Source: Primulina eburnea (Eukaryota; Streptophyta; Magnoliopsida; Lamiales; Gesneriaceae). Taken from it: DNA of 64,000 bases. Every line of letters begins with the position of its first letter. Position 1 is the stretch's first letter. This document shows positions 59,417 through 64,000 of the stretch, piece after piece. The stretch spans positions 17,393,054 through 17,457,053 of the forward strand of contig NC_133101.1 in NCBI RefSeq assembly GCF_022965805.1, read 5' to 3'. The notes under the pieces are model-generated. The model was given only the letters and a program-made list of their open reading frames with translations, was not told the origin of the DNA and did not search any database. Position numbers and translations under genes: made by a program.

Positions 59417-59727
59417 GCTGACTTACACATCTTTATTTTGCTGAAGGTTACTTTGTCCAGCGTTTTGTACAGAATGTCTTTAGCCACATTATCAAGATTT
59501 GCTTTTCTTTTATCTTCAGTTGTCCATTCATCTCTGGGCTTTTCTATTCTTTGTGGTGCTCCTTCTGTTATGGCAACTGCTGTATTTGTTTTTAGAATCT
59601 TCATGGGTCCATCAGTTATGACATACCACATGTCATCATCTTGTGCAGCTAAATGAGCCTGCATTCTGATTTTCCAATCATCAAAATCTTCTCTGGAGAA
59701 CATAGGAATTTTGTTGAATGAAGTCAT
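59417..59727 (-). pseudogene. 5' fragment of copia gag cut by gypsy-1
   Basis: It encodes the first ~104 codons of the same Gag as 30216, from MTSFNKIPMFSREDFDDWK to KIKMCKSA, where gypsy-1 begins. With its leader (to 59779) it duplicates 29906-30268 over 363 bp with no length change and only a handful of substitutions. Confidence 0.92.
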
Positions 59728-59773
59728 GCTAGCAAGTTTATAGATCAAAAGTATTCAAGAACAAGATTCAACC

Positions 59774-59785
59774 GCTCTGATACCA
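59774..59785 (-). promoter_or_regulatory. primer-binding site of the copia
   Basis: TGGTATCAGAGC on the minus strand, two bases after the LTR end; a perfect tRNA-iMet match. Confidence 0.9.
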
Positions 59786-59787
59786 CT

Positions 59788-60746
59788 TGATAGGATCGAT
59801 TAACGTATCAAGAATGTTTAGAAGAGGGGGGGTTGAATAAACACTCACAATTAAAACTGATCTTTTCGAATTTTGAGTTCAGTTTGGTGACAAACTGATT
59901 CTCGGAATCTTGTTGGTCAATGACAATCAGTTAAACTAAAGTAGTTGCGGAAAATAACTGACTGAAAGATAGAATACGAAACTGAAATAAAATACGCAAG
60001 AATTGTTTCGGGATGTTCGGAGATTTCAATTACTCCTACGTCACCCCTTTTATCTCAAGGATAGGATTTCCACTAAAAGACTTTGATCGAATACAAGATT
60101 TTTACTGACCCACTTCAGTTTGGAATTAACACTGCCAAAAACTGAAACTCTTAGTATTTCAAAATGTTCTCAGTGCGTAACTGATCTTAGCACTATTGAA
60201 TTTTAACTATTATCACAGTGTGCTAATGAGCTCAAATTGTAGCCTTCACTGCTACGAATAAACCAAGTAAGAGTGAGCTAAGATTTTGGCAGAGTGACAG
60301 CTAGCTTTGAATAGAGTGATCTCTTCTTTTTTATTCAGCTGTTCTTCTGTCATATTTATAAGCTTCCCTTCCAACAATAACTTGATATATATTTGAATAT
60401 TTGTATCTGTTGATTGCCACTTCATTATTGGGCATTCTTTACTTCATTTATTGTAATGCGGCGTCTTAATTGCTTTAGCCGAAATGCGTTGTTCTAAGCT
60501 GTATTGATTGAGGTGCGGCGTTTCATATTCAGTTGTAGTCTACTATGTCTTTTTGTCGATTGAATGTTCTTTCCCGAGACATGTTCAGTTGAAGGATGCT
60601 TAGCGCAAAAGCATACGGCTGAATATATCAACTGATCAGTTTTCATTAGATCAGCTGATTTCCGTTGTTAAGTCCAGTTTGCTGAATATACTTGCGCGTA
60701 TCAGTTGATTCATATTTTGTCAAACGGCGGAACTTAGTTTCCAACA
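59788..60746 (-). mobile_element. 5' LTR of the copia (959 bp)
   Basis: On the plus strand it runs TGATAGGATCGATTAACG to GGAACTTAGTTTCCAACA. It is homologous to the 3' LTR at 20958-21904. The shared block GGATGTTCGGAGATTTCAAT with CTCCTACGTCACCCC lies at 60012-60050. The next bases (GAAAATTATCCTTTACAG) belong to LTR 2 of the outer array. Confidence 0.92.
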
Positions 60747-62675
60747 GAAAATTATCCTTTACAGTGTACATCTCAAATGTATCCTCACACAAGGAATTGT
60801 GCTCTCAACTAGCAGATTTCTTCATGCTAACTGCCCATGCTTTGAATCCTCTTCAAAAACTCTTGTTTGATCTTCTAGATGTTGTATTTATAGGTCCCAA
60901 CAATGATAAATATGTTAGACACAATAATATGACCGTTTGGAAAGTTTCTATACTATTTCTTAAATTTTCAACGGTCAAATTCGCTTTGCTGGACTTTTTC
61001 TGGGCTTAAACTGGTCAACTGGTCAATTCAGCTGGTCGTTTAGTTCAACTGGCCGTTCAGTTCAGTTGGTCATCAGCTGGTTTAGTTCAGTTGGTCAGCT
61101 ACTGGTTCAGTTCAGTTCAGTTGTTCAACTGGTAGTTCAGTTCAGTTTCAGCTGGTGTGCTGAAATGAGCCTAGCTGATTTCAGTTTGTACAGAACCAGT
61201 AGCTTCATTGTCATTTATTAGCATATTAAGCTTCGATTCAGACTTTGCACTACAAGAAAATTGGCTTTCAACAACACACTTACGACAACGGTTTTTCACT
61301 AAAACCATTGTATTTACTTTTTAACAACGGTTTTAGTGAAAACCGTTGTCGTAGGGCGTTTTTTAAGCAAAAGACAACGGTTTTCTAAAATCGTTGTCCC
61401 GTTGTCTATTAGCATGATTTTTTGGACAAATGACAACGGTTTTCTAAAATCGTTGTTGATTAAAGTGTTTTTTAAACAAACAACAACGGTTTTAAGAAGC
61501 GTCGCTATATTTAGCTGTCGCTAAGCAAATTTATATTAGCGACGGTTTTGATTAAACCGTAGCTATATTTAGCATCGGTTTTAATACAATCGTCGCATTT
61601 TTAAATTAGCGACGGTTTAATAACAAATTGTCGCTAATAGCGACGGTTATACCAATAAACGTCACAAATTGTCTATAAATATGATGATTCGGCCCATTTT
61701 CCTCCACACTTCTTCACAACACTTAAAATTTTTCTCTCTTAGACAAATTTAGTTTCGGTTTAGGGTAAATTTTTTCGCTTCAATTTTTGATAAATTTTTA
61801 AGTGTTAGTTAAGATAATGAATATTATTAGCATAGTCAGATTTTAAGTTTTTTTTTAGATTTATTAAATTATTAAAAGTAGTTTTTTTTATTTTAATGAA
61901 AATTATAGCGACGGATTTATGAAAAACCGTCGCTAATTTTAGCGACGGACATTATGGGCAACCGTCGCTAATTTTAGTGACGGTATATTAAACCGTCGCA
62001 AATTAGCGACGGTTTCAAATGAAGTCCGTCGCTACTTTTAGCGACGGCATATCATAAAATGTCGCTAAGTAGCAACGGTAAACTCCGTCGCTACTTTCGG
62101 TAAACCGTCGCAAATTGTAACTACGACAACAGTTTAAAACCATTGTCGTTGAACGCACTTTTAACAACACTGACATTTACAACAGTTTTAAAAGGGCTAC
62201 GACAATCGTTGTCGTTGGACGTTTTTCTTGTAGTGTTGATTTCTGAGGATGGCTTTTAGATCATCGTCTTATCTTTCAAACGCATACTGAATCGCTTCAT
62301 TCCCATAACCGAGCTAAGAGATATGACCAAAATACCACAACTGCTCATACCCAACTGATTGTTGTTCTCGTGCAATCAGTTCGGTAATTCAGCGATCAGT
62401 TAGACCTTGATAACATCCTATTTTTCCCAACTGACATGAAATACGACTTGTTCCAAATTGTGTTATCTGATCAGTCAAGTTGGTGGATTGTCATTTGAAT
62501 CATCCATCTGAGAGATATAATCAAAATACCGAAGCTCTCAAGAAATTCAGTTTGGCTAAATTCAGTTTCAATTTATTGTGTGTTGCAACTTCACACATGA
62601 GTAAATATGTTAGAAATACAATAACAAATTTTGTGAACATGAAAATCAAGATTGCGAACATAAAATGTTCCAACA
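60747..62675 (-). mobile_element. right piece of LTR 2 of the outer array, interrupted by a CACTA element
   Basis: It resumes the LTR at TTATCCTTTACAGTGTACAT (compare 19227 in the complete LTR) and ends AAAATGTTCCAACA. It includes the GTTCAGTTCAGTTGGTCAG-type array at about 61010-61150. At 61248-62235 a CACTA element is inserted. Confidence 0.85.
61248..62235. mobile_element. non-autonomous CACTA (Spm/En-like) element, 988 bp
   Basis: It starts CACTACAAGAAAA and ends TTTTCTTGTAGTG, 13-bp terminal inverted repeats. TTG flanks both sides (61245-61247 and 62236-62238), the 3-bp duplication of CACTA elements. Removing it restores the LTR (GACTTTGATTTCTGAGGATG). No transposase frame exists. Subterminal regions are filled with ACAACGGTTTT and AGCGACGG/CCGTCGCT motifs in both orientations. 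The centre (61670-61810) has TCTATAAATATGATG and a C/T-rich leader that look like a core promoter. Confidence 0.92.
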
Positions 62676-63213
62676 ATCTCTCCTTTTTTGATGATCACAA
62701 AACTTGGATAAACAATCGATTCAACTAACATATTCATCCCCTTTTTGTGTGAATCAAAAAATCATATTTTCAAAACATTTTAAGCACAAAATTTTCCCTC
62801 CCTCAATATTTAATAAAAATTCTTTCCACTAAAATTATAATGAATTATCCCCTTATATTTCTGAAATTTTGAAAATTATAAAAGAAGATGGATAACTAAC
62901 AAATTTTCTCCATGACTCATTTTCTGTTGCGGCACATATGCACTGTCTTCAACGAATAAACTGATTTTTCTCGAGCATATATAGGCTGTAAATTTTATAC
63001 CGCTGTAATCCTCTACGAGTCTAGTTTCAACGCAAAAAGCGGTTCGTCATTTGGACACTCGAGCAAGGAGAAATGTCATTTTTCCCACGATCGCTAAAAA
63101 CTGCACGAAAATTTAGTTTTTCATATATATGTTTTAAAAATCTGAAATTTTGAATTTTAAACATCAAAATCAGTTTCAATGTTCTTTCAACAACAACCCG
63201 CTCTGATACCACT
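62676..63213 (-). mobile_element. non-coding internal region 2 of the outer array, with PPT and PBS
   Basis: Same layout and length (538 bp) as 20166-20703, from ATCTCTCCTTTTTTGATGAT to CGCTCTGATACCACT. Confidence 0.85.
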
Positions 63214-63753
63214 TGTTAGGATCTGTTAGGTGGGTAAATTGTTGAGCTACAATAGCTCGGTTCTTGAAATATTGAACAAAAATGAATTAAATCGAGTTTG
63301 GTTTTCCAACCAAGCGGAAGATACTCGAAATAATCTTTCGTAGAAGCCGATTAAATATTTTGTAAACCATTTAAAATATATTAAAGTTGAAAGAGTAAAA
63401 ATATTTAGATTGAAACATTTTATCAAACACTTGGTATGCAATATTTTGGTATTTGAAGAACCCATAAAATGATTCAACAATGCATCTTTAAAACAATAGA
63501 AATGATATAAATAAATAAACACGAATTTGTTTATGGATGTTCAGAGACTTCAAATGCACCTACGTCACCCCTTCTTCCACCTTGGGAATATTCACTAGAA
63601 GACTTTGATTTATACAACTCTTTGTACAAATCCACTCAGCTTAGGACTTACACTACTGCCTAACTGAACTCCTAGCACTCAAGATTGTAGGCAGTACCTC
63701 ACAATCAGCATATTGTTTAATGTTTCATATGCAAAGACTACATACACAAGTTT
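63214..63753 (-). mobile_element. LTR 3 of the outer array, cut by another LTR
   Basis: TGTTAGGATCTGTTAGG directly follows the PBS. The match to LTR 1 continues through the shared block (63535-63575) to ACATACACAAGTTT, where an unrelated LTR starts. Confidence 0.85.
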
Positions 63754-64000
63754 TGTGGGGACCCGAACCTAATTCATCTTTTTAATCATGGTTAAGATCT
63801 AATATAATGATTAGGAAATATGAGATAATTTTTTTTTTCTAAATTACATGAGTGCGCAACGATGAAATAAATCTTATTTCATATACAAGATCAATATTCA
63901 GATCTAAAGTACAAGTCCGGTACAAAAGTAATTCATAATAACTACTGTTCATTCACTACATGTCAGGTGATGGAACCGATCTACTCCTAAGTCCGGATCT
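63754..64000. mobile_element. start of a further LTR (gypsy-like), running out of the window
   Basis: TGTGGGGACCCGAACCTAAT is a typical LTR start and resembles the reverse complement of the LTR end at 1789 (TGTGGGGACCCGGACGC), so a related LTR in opposite orientation lies here. No coding sequence is present in the visible part. Confidence 0.6.

Overview
This is a stretch of flowering-plant nuclear DNA that is almost entirely transposable elements. The evidence is spliced genes, plant tRNA-iMet primer-binding sites (TGGTATCAGAGC type), Ty1/copia Sirevirus-like and Ty3/gypsy elements, and CACTA, hAT and MITE elements. The style of the Sirevirus extra ORF and of the LTRs suggests an asterid, possibly Lamiales/Gesneriaceae; this rests on remembered family resemblance and was not tested. 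The one intact host gene I can support is a four-exon bHLH transcription factor of the bHLH18/19/20/25 (IVa) type at 13951-15487.

Layout. 1-13.8 kb is a mosaic of LTR and DNA-transposon remains: an LTR end with three 72-bp hairpin repeats (1-1789), a copia-type LTR fragment (2136-2795), a gypsy-type LTR (about 2796-6048) breaking a Mutator-like coding fragment (6049-6637), a hAT element with 8-bp target duplication holding a solo LTR (7081-9104), two foldback MITEs, a copia integrase relic, and a TRIM (11779-12408). Then comes the bHLH gene.

From 16.7 kb to the end lies one deeply nested retrotransposon complex. The outer layer is a tandem array of a small non-coding LTR element (LTR-internal-LTR-internal-LTR-internal-LTR, 18010-63753). 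Inside its third LTR sits a Sirevirus-like copia on the minus strand (20958-30268 and 59417-60746) with an extra env-like ORF and an opposite-strand mini-gene carrying its own TATA box and poly(A) signal. Inside the copia gag sits a plus-strand gypsy (30269-34127 and 53562-59416). Inside that gypsy, flanked by a 5-bp target duplication (GAATC), sits a minus-strand gypsy in tandem form: LTR-internal-LTR-internal-LTR (34128-53556). A CACTA element (61248-62235) interrupts the outer array on the right.

Most noteworthy: (1) the middle LTR of the tandem gypsy is a hybrid of the two outer LTRs, the expected product of unequal crossing over; (2) that gypsy carries a 199-bp GT-AG intron exactly between gag and protease, so unspliced RNA would give Gag and spliced RNA Gag-Pol; (3) the antisense unit in the copia; (4) a chimeric copia-PBS/gypsy junction with a 363-bp duplication of copia gag. 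All retrotransposon ORFs examined are disrupted, so the elements look non-autonomous today.
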